DNA of 64,000 nt from Dromaius novaehollandiae (Eukaryota > Chordata > Aves > Casuariiformes > Dromaiidae). The notes beneath the pieces are model-generated. The model saw only the letters and a list, made by a program, of their open reading frames with translations. It was not told the origin of the DNA and searched no databases. Positions 1 through 13,190 of the stretch are shown one piece after another; the stretch's first letter is position 1, and every line of letters starts with the position of its first letter. The position numbers were made by a program, and so were the translations under genes. The stretch lies in assembly GCF_036370855.1 (NCBI RefSeq), contig NC_088098.1:206877336-206941335 (forward strand). The letters run 5' to 3'.

Positions 1-3000
1 TTTTTGGAGAGTCATTAAGTCACTGAAGTTTAGTCAGAAGTCTTTTTAGTGAAAGAGTAGACAGTAGTCTCAGATGGTAGAGACTGTGAAATCCAAAGCT
101 GGAGGTAAAGTCCAGACAAAAATAACTGCTTATAACTGCAAATAACACTTCCTGCAGAAATAGCTGCTCTGTCTCTGGGCGTGTCTCTGTATTTACACAC
201 AATAAGTTTTCTATAGTGGTTGTGAGTTTTCATTTTTGGAAAATCAACATTCCTTTTGAGCTTTGGCAGGAAAAAGTGTGAGCTTTTTACCTTAGATCTC
301 TACTTTTACCAGCTCAGCCAAATTAAGTCAGTGTATTTGGGAGATTATACCTCTGTAATGACTCACATAGGTAACACCTAGGCTCGGATGCAAACATTCT
401 TTAAAAAAAAGAAAAATGAGAGAAGAAAAAGAGGAAGAAACTGCCTGACTGCCAGTATTATTATGGCAGTTGCAGCAAGTGGGTGGCTTTAGGAAGTGCT
501 ACTGAGAATGAAGCCTCTCGTCTGTTGGTCTCCTGTCCGAACCTGCCCCAGACTGATCGAACGTAAAACAGTTAGTTTGTCAGCTCCTTGCTCATTGTGA
601 AAGAGGCTCTCCAGTCTTTGCAAACAAAACTCCTTGGTGAAATAGCTTGCCCTAATTGGTACCTTCCTGAGGAGTTCCCATCATGTGAAGAATGGAGAGG
701 GCTTGCCCATCCATGGCTTTCCCTCTGTGGCCCCGTACCTGTAAGAGTTGTGTGGATTCCTTCTAAGGAGACTGTGGAAAGCTACATAAGAAAACTTCTT
801 TCAGGAAGTTCATATGCATGGTGTAGATATCACCTCCTTCTGAAAAACAGTTTGGAGTCAACTAATCAAAACAAGCTAAAATGCCTGGCTTAGCCAGTAA
901 GGCACTTGCTCTTAGAAACTGTACCTTTAGGCTAGAGTTAAAGCACAGTAGTCAAGGAGACTTTATTTTTTGTTCAGCATGTTCTTTCTGTTTGAGTCGA
1001 CAACCAAATGAAAAAGGCAAAGAGCACGCTCTTCTTAACGGAGGAGAACATTGTTCTTTTTGGCCCTCCGTGGGGACCATCACTTTCCAAGCGAAGCTGG
1101 GAGGCCAGCATCGCAGTTCCTTACACTGTTGGAACTGTAACAAGGATGTGAAACAGCCATCAATCGTGAAGGAGCATTCAGCCGAGAAACTTGTGCTAAA
1201 GGGGTTTCTCATTTTTTAGAAAAGCTTTTCAGTGGATTAACTTTAAAAATTCTGTGGGTCATGTTAATATTGACTTAATGGAGCTTTAAGGCACTCAGTG
1301 GAGTTCTAGGCCTCAGACTGAGTTTTAATGCGAATAACTTAGCTGAAGACCTTCATTATGAGATAGCATAGCCAGCATCTGCTTATATTCTTCTAAGTAA
1401 ATGTCAATCTAAATAACCATCATCTGTTCCTCAGGTGAGTAAGGACGGTACATATGTATATTGTCTACATGTCTTAACTCTTCAGAGGTTTTTTGCCCCC
1501 CCTCCCTTTTTCTGATCTAAACTGATGTAAATTCCAATGAGGGGCATTCAGAAAAGAGGAAAAAATAACATTTGCTTCATAACAGTATTAGTAGACAACT
1601 GAAGTGTGATGTGGGTATAACAGTACTGAAGATTACAAAGTAAATGATCTGATGCCATCTGCGTTGAATAGATGGTGCAATAATGTGCTCACCCAGGTAA
1701 CTAAGGAGCTGTGTCTAATGTGGGCTGCATCTTTTAGACTGGATTAGCACTATGTTTGTTTTTACAACAGTCCCATTTAACTAAAATGTCTCTCCATTTT
1801 GGGGTGATGCCAATTCATATCTATATTAGAAAATAGGTTTCATTTGTTTAAAACCCTTTGTAGAATAAATAATATACTTGAACCAAATTTGAATTATTGT
1901 TGTAGCTAATGCAAGAACATCAGAGCAGCTATAGGGGGTGAGATCAAAGCCCAGTGTCCTATGTCTGACAGTGGCCAGGAGAAAGTGCCCAGAGAAGAGT
2001 ATACAAAACAGGGTGAGTTTATTGTGACACTTCTTCTGAGCTGTCTTGGAGTCTCCAAGCACTTGCAACTTGAGGACTTTCTGGACTGGAGCTTGAGGAC
2101 TTCTCCATGCTTAAGAACTGTTTGTGCATTTCTTTTCCATGGACTCAAACAATCTACTTTGAACACGCTCAAACTTCAGGTGTCCGCGGCATCTTAAGAC
2201 AAGGATTTCTGCAGCTTAGTTGCATGTTGTGGAAAAGATTTACAACCTTTATTTGGGCTTGCCACCTGCTAGTCAGTCCTAATCCTTTCATTGGAAGTGG
2301 GAACAGCACAGTGTACGTGGACTGTGACAGCCAGGAGGCAATCAATTAAAATATCTTGACAGGTTTGTGACAGCAAGCTCAGCAGTTCAGAGTTGCTTTC
2401 GAAGACACAAAGTACTGCAATCCTCTGTGAAAAGGATGTCAGGAAGCTAGCTGTGGGGGCTCCAGTACTGAACTGAACACATTGCCCTCTTTTTTGATGA
2501 TCTGGATGAGGGGATTTGTTTTTCTGAATTTTGGCAAGTTACTTTTGTAACTCCTAAGATAGTTCTTGCACATGGATCTAAAATAACTGGTATGATCGTT
2601 TCATACATAAAATCTGTGGAAAAAGCATGATTCTGCCATCTGCATGATTTTCCTGTGTCTCAGAATAGAACTTGGTTTTATAAAGTACCTAGTAAATGAA
2701 AGATGCTTGAAAGCTTTTTTTCTTTCTGCAGCAGTATATGCTGGGGCAGTATTCGTTGTTCAGTAGTAGTTTTTACCAAGCTAAAAACGCTAGAAAGACG
2801 CACCAAGAGACAATGTTGGCTGGGACCATGATGAATTTACTTCTTGAGTGTGGGGCCCTGAGAATTTTGCCTTCTTCCTTGAGATGCAGTAGAAAAGCAT
2901 CTGTTCGATACCTTCTAAATAATAAAATATTTCATATGTAGCAAATATACTACTGTTCTAGCAGAACTTAAACATTCTGCTTAAATATCATGATTAGATG

Positions 3001-3752
3001 GCTTTCATGAGTTGGCTGAACGCAGGAAACAGCAGTGTGCATTGCTTTCGGCATTTTAAGAGAACAGCTAGAAGAAGCAAGAGCTGTAGCTGGACTACGA
3101 CTATGGTGACACACTTCACGGTGAAATATTTGGTGAAAGGTAGTTGGAAGTGACTGGGAAGCAGGGCAACGTGGTCTGACATCTCATAGGTGAAGTTCAA
3201 ACATATGTCCTGTCTTTTCACATTAGAAAGATGCTCAGCCTTTGCCTTCTTTTGTTAAATTCTGTGGTGGATTTCCACGCTTTACTAATTAAGATCTTTC
3301 TGTATTTGATAGTTAATAGACATTATGCAGTGTTTGACAATAGTCATGAACATTGCTTGGCTTCAGCCGGTAAAATACTTTGTGTAGCCAGGATGCCCAT
3401 GCAGCCTTGTTACTTCCGATGGTCTATTATGCAAGTAGTTGAAACTAGGAAGGAAACAATTTTCTTGAGGTGGTACAGAGGTCAGTGCCCAGTTTCCTCC
3501 ACTGCAACTGCATGGGGATTGAGATGCTAATCAGAGGAGGAGACTGTTACTATTATTTTTTCATTAAATTGCAGAGATGCGGCTTTGTATCCTTGCTCTG
3601 AACAGATCTCTTTATGATACTATTGTGTCTAAACTGTCTTGCTTCATCATGTCAACTGAAAACTCAGTAGTGACTGAATTAACATTTGCCTAGTTTCTCA
3701 AGCAGGTTGTGCAGATGAAGTCCGTGAGCCCCCTGGACTTTAGCCAAGGACT

Positions 3753-3774
3753 TATTTAAAGCTAGCTTTAAATA
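3753..3774. repeat. Perfect 22-bp palindrome
   Basis: Centred on GCTAGC, with core ATTTAAAGCTAGCTTTAAAT and one further T/A pair outside. It has no spacer. It reads the same on both strands and could bind a dimeric factor, but I know no matching consensus. Confidence 0.85.
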
Positions 3775-4406
3775 TTTCTGGAAGAGCTGCAGCTGTGCTA
3801 GTGACTGCAGTGTAGACCAAACCTTGAGAGTCTTATCTTTGCGAAGATCTAAATCTTAATGTTTTAAGGCGCACTGTGCCTGAATTATGTCTTGCTGTGC
3901 TTTCTGTTTTAATGAGTGCGATGGCAGTGCCAAAGAGGAGAGGTGAGAGAATGCAGCCTTGATGCCAGTCTCTGTTTAAACACTCTGTCTACTTTTATAG
4001 TAACTTACAGCTAAGTGAACCTTGCTGTAAATCTGTGATGATGATCACTTTTGCTGGAATAGTGTAACACTTGAAGATGATCTCATGTGAATTGCAATGA
4101 AGTCTGTTAAAGATTTTCTTCAAAATACATTGTTGGAGTATTTTTCTGTTTACTGCTCATATATTAATCTTACATGTTGAACATTTAGTATATTTGAAAT
4201 ACATTTTTAAAAAAGAATCTTCAGCACCTTTTCTTCTTCTGCAGAAGGCCATTATGTATTTACAGTATGGATGATACCATTCAAATATGCTTGCTTACAA
4301 GGCATGTATTTCCAAACAATACTTCTATTAAAAATTCAGCTGAGCATTCTTAGGAAGCAGTTCTGCCAAAGGTGCATGATGAATTTGCATAACCCTAGGG
4401 GTTTGT

Positions 4407-4409
<3 letters not shown>

Positions 4410-4444
<35 letters not shown>

Positions 4445-4491
4445 CATATATATATATGTATATATACACACACATACATACATATACACAT
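4410..4491. repeat. Compound (TG)n(TA)n(CA)n microsatellite, near-palindromic
   Basis: Fifteen TG dinucleotides (4411-4440) run into an alternating TA tract and then ACACAC/ATAC repeats. The TG half and the CA half are near reverse complements around the TA centre. Confidence 0.92.
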
Positions 4492-7400
4492 CTCCACCAG
4501 TTATGCCTCTCTGATTGGCAGTGTGCCCATTAAACGCATGTATGTTTATGAACTGAAGTATTTAACCGTTCAGTCACTGCATAGTAAAGAGACTTTGCTG
4601 TCAGTGGTTAATTTAGGTATTAATTCAGGCCTGTCAGAGCAGCTTCTGTTTTTTCTGCACGTTCTATCAGATATTTGCTCTACCTGCTGGCACTGGCTTG
4701 CTGCATGGATCAGATGAGGAAGCCTGTACATTCTCTCTTTGCAGGACGGCCGAGACCCCATGCGCGACCGCAGTGCTCTCCTTGCCCACGCTGAACGTGC
4801 AGCCTCCAAAGCATGCGGGACCCGGCTGGCAGAACGAAACCAGGCTTGATTAGATGGGCCGTGCACAGGCAGCGTGAAGCAGCCCCGTGCACAGGAGGCT
4901 CATTAAAGAGTATGCCTGGCTGCTTCAGAGGCTGTGCTTTAGCAGTACCAGTCTCCTTGCTGATGAGGCAGATGAACTTGATGCAATTCTGCCAATTTAG
5001 TGGCTTAAAGCTACGTTCTCCAAACTAGATAACATTGGTCTGTCTCAGTATGTCAGACTCAGGCTAAATCTGAAGGTGGAAACGGGCCAATGTACAGATA
5101 AAACAAGTCCTAGCTTAAACCACAGAAGTTTTCCTCTGCAATTTTTGCCCTTGATGTCTGATGCTATTGAAAGAGAAAATGTTCTTCTGCTGTGATCTTA
5201 GGATTTTAAGCCATCTTCACAACCACCAGGTCATCTTCTGTCCGGAGGGCATTTTTTGGGCAGCCTGCAAACCTACAGTGCTGACCGTTTGCTCTCTGGT
5301 GGTGGTACACATCTTGCCTAGCTTTAGATCGTTGCACCTGATCTGATTACCCCGGCTTCCTCTAGAGTCGATGGAGGAAAAACAAGCCTTTCTGTAGCAC
5401 AATTGATCTCATCCCGAATTAGACATTAGCTTTCTTTTTAAGTTGCACACAGTGTCTAGCTGACTAACTTTGATTTGGATATGTGCCTTGTAGATGTCTG
5501 TATCTGATCAGTTGAATTTCACCCTTGGTATCTGATAATGACTGGGGCATGGATAAGAACTAATATTTTGAGATTTGGCTCAAATTAGATGGAAGTGAAT
5601 CTCTAGCAACAAGTAAATAGAAGAAGTGGTTGTGGTTGTGCGTCTCTCATCCTTTCCATGTGTTAATAATTGATGTTTTGGCTTGACTATTAGCATGTTT
5701 TAGTTGAGCAGATCTTAACATGAAGATTTTCCTGTCTGTCTGCTCAGGAGTCTCAGATGTGTTCTCTACTTCAGTTACATGAACATACAGTTGTAGCTTT
5801 GTCTTTTGTTTGACATGCTCAGGTCTATTCTGACAAAAAAAAAGCAGAATACAGTTTGGCTTCTTAAATAAGGAAATGTTTTGCAGTAAACCCATTGCTC
5901 TGGTGTTTGACTTGCACTCCTTGCCTGTCTGCTTCCAGATGCATTTGAATGTTGGCTTTGGTTAATAGCTGTAAATAACTTGGAAATTACCTCCAGGACA
6001 GAGAGAGTGGTACAACCCACGTATGACTGAAAGCAGATGTAGACGTAGGTTTTATTTATGTAAAAAGAAGACAGGTTTTTCTGCCAGTAACTGCATGTTC
6101 ACTTCTGAGCTTTTCTCCTTTAGGTTGAATGTATCAGATATCTTTCAAAGACTGAGAAACTCCTGCTGAATTTCTGCTGCCTGGCCATCCATCATGGGCT
6201 GGGTAGAATTTGCTGCCCTTTGGTTTGTAGTTAGCATAGACTGTGTTTTTAATAGCGGGTAGAGGGATGGGAACGTAGGATAAGGCTTCCTTTTATTGTG
6301 TGAAATCCAAAAGCCCTGTAACCTGTTACCGAAACAAACCTTCCACGCTGATTGTGCTTCCCTGGCTTGCTTCCCAGCTCCCTGCACCACTTCATCAGAT
6401 GTCAAGCACAAAGATGCCAATTTCTTAATGTTAAAAGTGTCTGTTTTAACTGTTTTGAAATGCTGTTCCATAAAAACAGTCCTACAGTTCGACTTCCTCC
6501 GATAATTTTCGTCTTATCACTTAGTTTGCATTTTTGGAGTCTGTTAAGAGGAAGAAAACATTGCAAAATCACATGAAATACCATTAACAAATGACTGTAT
6601 GCCAGGTCTTCTACTTTGTGAACTCTCACATTTTGACATTGTTTGCTCTGAACATGTCTTTTATTGCTTCTGGAGATATGTCCTAGGTTTATTTATAGGA
6701 ATGGGTTAGTCTCGAAGAGGAGTTCATACACTGTCAAAAAATAAAATGTTGTGCCTTACTTGAATAATTCCTTTTTTTATTTTCAGTGTGTTTTGAAAGA
6801 TAGGACTCTGACATTTATGTGTTTAATGTGTATTCAAATTTTTTGAAGTTTCAGCACAAACCTTAATTGGAGGTGAATTGCAGATATGTATTCTAAAGCT
6901 ATAAATCTCCTTTTTCTCATAAAATGCCATAAACACTTTTCTTAAACTGATACATCAACAAATAATTCCTAATAAATTTCAAAATTTCACAGTTTTGTAT
7001 TTACTTTTTTGTTCTTGTCCATTAGTACCTCCTAGTAATACTCAGTTGTGAAGACAAGTGAGTTTGTTTGCTTTTCTTTCTGAGTAGGACTGTTTGTAGC
7101 TTTAAATTTTATATTAAGCCTTGATAGGTTTATGAAAAGTATTGAAGTTTCCACTTAAAATAAATTGAATGCATCATAAACTTCTGCCACATTCCTGAAC
7201 TGTTCTTCATTTGATGAAGTTGGATGGATAAATTAAAATGCAACTTGACATATGTAGAAATCAAAAAAATATATATTCTTCTCACATCCCCGAGAAAGGA
7301 TTTGAGTAATATTAGAAGTTATGACACAGTCGGTGTTCAGATAACAAAAAGATATTTTGTATTGCTTTCTGCTTTCTTCAATGAGGGTAAAATAAGCAGG

Positions 7401-10139
7401 CAGTCTAGTATAATTCCAGAGTTACTTTAGGGATTATTGAAAAGCAGAGCATTTGACTGTGATCAGAGTAAGTGGAGATGTGTGCTGTTCTCAGGATCCA
7501 AGAACAGACACTGGAAAGGTATTTACTAAGCAATAACAAGGGTAGGAGAAACCATTTTAGAGGCAGGTTTTAACCAGAAGCAGCAGATAGTCCTGCTGGT
7601 GCCATATGAAAGACAAAGCGTCTGTGTGTGTCAAACTTGAAACCAAAAGTAGGGATCTAGAGCAATGGGTCCATGAGATGGAATTTGCACATTTGGTCTT
7701 TGAAGAGCTGTAAGAGATGCCCAGCATGGGCTTTAGGTACCATCTGAGATGCACAAGGTTATCCGAGACATCTGGGGAGCAGCAGGTGCTCTGCAGAGCT
7801 ATGGGAAGCCCCTTCCCTCCTGGGGCAGTGGCTGGGTGCCCAGCAGGGCGTTCCAGGGTGCCTCCGAGGGCACCAGACCCGTGTGGTCGTGCTGCTCAGC
7901 CTTGCGCTCACTCTGTGCTGTGAAAGGGGTTTAGGCACCTAGCTTAAATGTAGATACCGGCATTTAGGTGTCTTCATCTAGGTTGAGTCTATCCATTATT
8001 TCCTGAGATACTAATGTGCATTATAAAGTTACAGATCACTGAATTTAAATAACCAAGATCCTTAGAAATGCTAGATGGTGGCAAATATTGTAATGTAAGA
8101 AAAGGTAAAAAGGCCCTTCCGTGAAGAAAGAGGGGAAAGATGAAGTTTGCGGCTGCATAACGTTCTTGCAAGAGTATGTTACAGGCTTCTCAGACTAGTT
8201 AGTAATAAAAATTTGAACATGGAAATCTTCTAGAAAACCATTATTTTTCAATATTTGAGCTGGCTGAACTTATTCAAGCCCTGAACAAGAGTTGAAGCAT
8301 TTTATTGGTACTGTAAATTATTACTTTTTAGAGCAGCATGACTTGGTGCTTGGAAGATGCAACTATAGCATTGCTGGGAAATTGTCAACTAGACTAATTG
8401 TTTTTCTTTCAAAGAACAACCTTCTGAACAGTGTGTATTGGGACTGAGTAATGAGAAGGTATATTACTTCCTCTTTAAAGGTCTTTTCAGAGGAAAAACA
8501 AGAGACAGAGTTACTGACTGGACAATGTCAAATTGTCAAAATTAGTAGCAAAGCCTTATTCTTTGGTTACAAAAAAAAAGTCATTTCACTGATTATCAAA
8601 TGCATTTTTTTTTTAGTTGAGTATCTCTTCTAAGTAGTAATGAGAAGCTAATGCAGAATATGAGGTATAGGAGCATAACTGAGCAATAGTGACATATGTA
8701 TACTATATGCTTTGTACCTGAGCATTTACAGCATAGGGTACTTTAAAAATTTCTCTAAAGGGCAGATGTTTAATATCTCATGAAAATGTTTCTCCGCATG
8801 CTAAATCGCAGAGATGTGTGTGTGTATATATATGCACATTTTTATGAAGTGTAGAGTGACTTAAGAGGCAATTTAGTAAATTGCATTAAAATACATATGC
8901 TTTTAGTGCTTTTCTGGTGGGAAGACAATGAAGTATGAATAGGTAAAGAAACCTAAACTAGGAACTTCTATAAGATCCTATGCTGGGAACTTTCAGGTGT
9001 ACAAAAATGACTTACACAAAGTACCACTAAAATGCAAAAGAGAAAAAATCAGAAATGGGAGTAAAGTCCCAAAATGTAATAAAATGCTTGAAAGTTGGTG
9101 GATATGAGGGAGTAGATGGAGTCTGCTGAACTAATAGAAATTTAATTTAATCTTTGTGCTTCTGCACAATAGAATACTGTAAAGACTTTACTATTCCAAA
9201 GGTACTCTCTGTGCGAGGTCAGAGAGTGGCCTTGGCAAAGGCAGAAATATCGGAGGAAGAAGTATCATAAAGCAACAGAAAAACAGAGTAATAAACCAGA
9301 GGGTGGATGTTATTTATCCTTTGGAAACCTCAGGCAGAAGGCAGAAAGCAGAATATCAGGAATCTGGATATGAAACAGCAGGCTAACTCTTGGAAACTGG
9401 AGAGCTTTTAATGATTTTTTTGTTTTTATTTTTAATAAATAATGATTACCTGGATGCCAGAGGAGATCCTAAGAGTCAGATGGAGAAATATAACCCCAGC
9501 ATGAGTATGGCTTAGAGGTAGAAATAAAACCTGACAGGGCCAGGCTACTGTGGTGTGCATATGTGTGTGGGGGGAGATAGTAAGTAAATGTAATAGGAAA
9601 TCCACATTCATACCTTTTCCCCCAAAAACTCTTTCTTGTTAAATAGAAACTTGAAAAGATGTCTGCTGCTTCTCAGGAGAAGCTAATTTCGGGATGCCGT
9701 TAGGATTTATGTTTGTTCAAGTGCTATATCAGACTGATGCCTTCATTGTGGCTGTAATTCTGTTGCAGTAATGAATCTGAGCCACATTATCAGTTACCGT
9801 GTTATCAATGTTTCTGGGCCATTTGCACTGCTCTTGAGGTGTTTCTTTTTGGTGTGGGGTTTTTTTTTTTTGAAGTCACAGCATGACCATCTTGATGTCA
9901 AGTTCAGGATGAATTAGCTTTTATACCCTGCTTATTCGAGAAGCCTCCATACGGACGGATCAGTGCAACAGCTTTCTTCTCGCCTGTGCTTTGCACGTTC
10001 ACGGGCATTAAAGCCCTTTCTCAGCCAGCTGTTTGATCCGCTCCACCAGATAACAGCTCCGTTTTGTGCTGCCTCAAATAAAATTAGCCTCCTTTTTACT
10101 GCGCTTGCTAAAAATAGCCGTTTCTTTTAAAGTCTCAGA

Positions 10140-10720
10140 ACAGAGTGACTCATGTGCTCGAGAAGAGGAAGAAAGCTGTATTTCTCTCTGCCGAAGGCTG
10201 TGGAGAGGAAGCTAGCGGGACTCCCCGCGAGGCGGCTCGGGCTCGCTGCTCCCGCTTGCGCGGCCGCCTTCCACTTGTGATTCACGGCGACGTTTCCAGC
10301 CGAGGCCTTCTGACTTTCCTCCCTTCATCGGCGCCGGCCGCCAGCTATTTGAAATGCAGATGCCATGTTCCTCTGGCACTTGACAGAAGGTGCACAGTCA
10401 CTGCTGTAACTAAAAATAAAACTTGGAGACGGCATGTCGCAGCTTTTGGCTCAGGGACGTTTTGGCAGGGCCCGTCAAGGATGGAGATGTTCCTTGCTGC
10501 GCGGTGCAGATCAGCCGCTCCAGGGGAAGAGCGCTGTGATTCGTAACTGTTAAACTCGCGGTATCAGGCTCACCATACCGTTCGAAGTTTAGCTGAAGGA
10601 CAGAAAGCAAGGCACAGGGAAAATACGCCCAAGCCTGTCTTTTCGTGCCTGCTTGCCGCGGCCCTTCTGTGGTCTGTAGGGCCATAGCTCCATCTTGCCT
10701 CCATGGTGCTGCGCCACGGC
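10140..10720. promoter_or_regulatory. CpG-rich block in SESN3 intron 1 with MEF2-like and AP-1-like motifs (candidate enhancer or alternative promoter)
   Basis: Base composition shifts from AT-rich to visibly CpG-rich, with repeated cgcg, gcggc, gcgc and ccggc steps concentrated at 10200-10345. A MEF2-consensus CTAAAAATAG sits at 10108-10117 just before it, a perfect AP-1 site TGACTCA at 10146-10152, and a second MEF2-consensus CTAAAAATAA at 10410-10419. No exon with a phase-0 donor was identified that could join exon 2, so a coding alternative first exon is not supported. A regulatory role is an inference from composition and motifs only. Confidence 0.35.
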
Positions 10721-11501
10721 AGAGGTTGCTTCCTAGGCCGACGGCTCGAAGTGGGCCCCTCTCTGGGTAACCCTTCCCTGCCTCAGTTTTCTCTGCTTCT
10801 CTTTGAAGCTCTCCATTGTCTGTCTCCTTTCGAAGAAGCGCCCCCCAAACGGACTTTGATTTTAATGTAAATGGAGCTGGTTGTGAACCTTTTAAGATAA
10901 CTTATTCATACCACAACAATGCATTTATGGAGGAACATGAAGCAGAAAATGGCTTGTATACGTGCGTATGGTGTTCTGGTTGCTGAGCAACCTTTCTCTT
11001 GCTTCACTCACTTAGCATAAGAATCCAATTTCAAATAAGATATTTGGGGACCCTGGTTAACTCAGCATGCAATAGCTAGCTTAACCTGTAAAGACGAGTC
11101 AAACAGGAAATTGAATCAGCTTTCCTGGGAAACAGTAAGCTTTGCAAGAAAAACTTTTGTTACAAAGGACCATGTAGCTGAAACGTTGCTTTCTATCCAG
11201 TTCCCATTTGTACTTTTTCATACTTGAGTTCTCGGGTAGATCTCAAATCGCTGCTCTAGATAATGGGTGCCCAGAAGCAGTGACTGTTATCTAAAGTCTG
11301 AGAAAGCCAACGTTATCTTACTTAATGCTTGTAAACTTCCCATGTTTTTATTAATAGTAGCCTGAGAACTTGTATAACTCGATTGTGTTTGCTCTTGTTC
11401 TTCCGACAGGCTTGTTTTAACCAGTTTTACTAAAATACACGCTTTGGCATGAAGGGAGAATAATCTTCTGTGTTGATGGAAGGATACAGTATACATTTCT
11501 T

Positions 11502-11558
11502 TATATATATGTGTGTGTATGTATATAGTTGTGTGTGTGTGTGTGTACACACATGTAT
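11502..11558. repeat. TA/TG compound microsatellite
   Basis: Alternating tatata, gtgtgt, gtatata and a second gtgtgt tract, ending tacacacatgta. An alternating purine-pyrimidine repeat in SESN3 intron 1. Confidence 0.88.
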
Positions 11559-11832
11559 TAAAAAAAAGCTTCTTAAAAGTATAGAATGATTAGGCTCACT
11601 AGCTTGGATTATCTTTTTTTTTCCCCAAAAAAACTTTTTTCTTATAACTGCCAGCACCCAAAAGGAGCTGGGTTTTGACCTTTGTGGAATATATTTAATT
11701 CAGCTTATTTTTCATGTTTGACTATCTCCTTTGCTTTCTGTTAGTGTTCACATAAATTAATTGGAGATCCTTGCATACGTTTATTTACCCAAATACTCTT
11801 TCAGCTCTGTTCATTCTCAGCTGTAGCCTAAG

Positions 11833-11880
11833 TCATGCTGAATGGGGAAATAACCATCATGTTGAATGGGGAAAATAGGC
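11833..11880. repeat. Imperfect 24-bp tandem duplication
   Basis: tcatgctgaatggggaaata at the start of unit 1 recurs in unit 2 as tcatgttgaatggggaaaat. Two units only, a small local duplication. Confidence 0.7.
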
Positions 11881-12882
11881 AATGAAGCCCAAAGCCTGCT
11901 GTACAGAGTATAGGCAGTTTTTGGTCTCTGAAATTTTTGGCCCCGATCTGGCCTCAATGACCAGCTTTACAAAGCCTGAAAAAGCAGGATATAGATCAGA
12001 CAGTAAAATGGAGAAAGCAGTGGTTCGGCTCTATTTTAGACCTGAGCTTGAGCCAAAGGCTAAAGATGTTCAGCTATCCAAGTTGCTTAGTCGCACAAGC
12101 TGTTTCCTCCAGATTATTTAATGTGAAATGAAGGTTTTAAAAATCTAATATTAGGATAACCTTCATAAAATACGTAACATACTTTGTTAATAGAAATCTT
12201 GGAAAAACTTCTTTTTAAATGTTTGCAAAAATGACTTACTGCTAGCAAAAATGTGGGTTTAAAACTAAGAGATACCATCTTGTGCCTTGGGTAGCTGTAT
12301 GAAAAGGAGGTTGCGTGTGCATATCCCCAGTCTCTGTACACCTTTTAAAACTGCATACATTTGATTCATAAGAAGTAGTGTGCAGTGTTGTGGCACTGTG
12401 ATGGTAGGCAATTGTTGCAGTAAGTCATCTCCCGACTACTTGATTTCACACAGTGGATTCAGATTATTTCAGAAAACAAGTAAAACACGCATGAATACAT
12501 TCTTCATCTTCTAACAGCTAATTAATCCAAAGTAACAAATTTAATTGTCAAGTGAGAGTTTGTTTTGAAATATCTTGAATAATTTTTGCTGACTTTTGCA
12601 TATGTTCTCGTATGCTAATTTTAAAAGGACAGGATATTATTTTAAGCAAGTAGGATAGTTGTGCATTTCTAGTGTCTTATTTTCCTGTGTGGAAATCTGT
12701 GGCACACTCGTTCTCAGACCAGTGCTGTTATTTGTATACATGGCCGTTAAACTTAAGCCCCTCTGGTAGAATTATCGAGATATTTAAGGGCCATTTGGTA
12801 TGGAAAAGCTTAGGCTTTTTATGTTGGGGCATGAAATATTTGGTATGCAAATGCGATATGGTTGCTGATGGATAACTTATTA

Positions 12883-12917
12883 AAAGTCACTAATGCTGTA
12901 GGGTAATTAGTGACTTT
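12883..12917. repeat. Inverted repeat, 12-bp arms, 11-nt loop
   Basis: The arms aaagtcactaat (12883-12894) and attagtgacttt (12906-12917) are exact reverse complements. It lies just upstream of the CR1 fragment. Confidence 0.8.
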
Positions 12918-12989
12918 AGAAAACGTGCAGCCAGAGTTTCCAGGAACATGGAATATAACTGTAAAGAGGAAAAGAATGAAGACAAACAG

Positions 12990-13190
12990 TACCAAGGGAA
13001 ATTCAGGTTAGACATCAGGAAAAACTTTCTTATGATCGGAGGAGCTAGTCCCTGAACTAAGTGACCTGCCGTCGGAGGTCTTTGAGAACAGGTTAGACAG
13101 GCGTTTGTCGGGAATGCTGCGGGAAGTGCAGGTCTCGCCTTGGACGAGCCAAAGAGCTGGACAACCTCTCGAGGTCCCTTGCAGCCCTCT
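12990..13190 (+). mobile_element. CR1-type LINE fragment, 3' end, degraded
   Basis: The stretch holds hallmark CR1 3'-end phrases: attcaggttagacatcagg, aaaaactttct, ggaggtctttgagaacagg, ttagacaggcgt, and the terminal ggacaacctctcgaggtccc then ttgcagccct. CR1 is the dominant LINE of birds, turtles and crocodilians. This copy is 5'-truncated and diverged, has no reverse transcriptase frame, and lies in SESN3 sense orientation within intron 1. The 5' boundary is uncertain and could reach about 12930. Confidence 0.8.
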
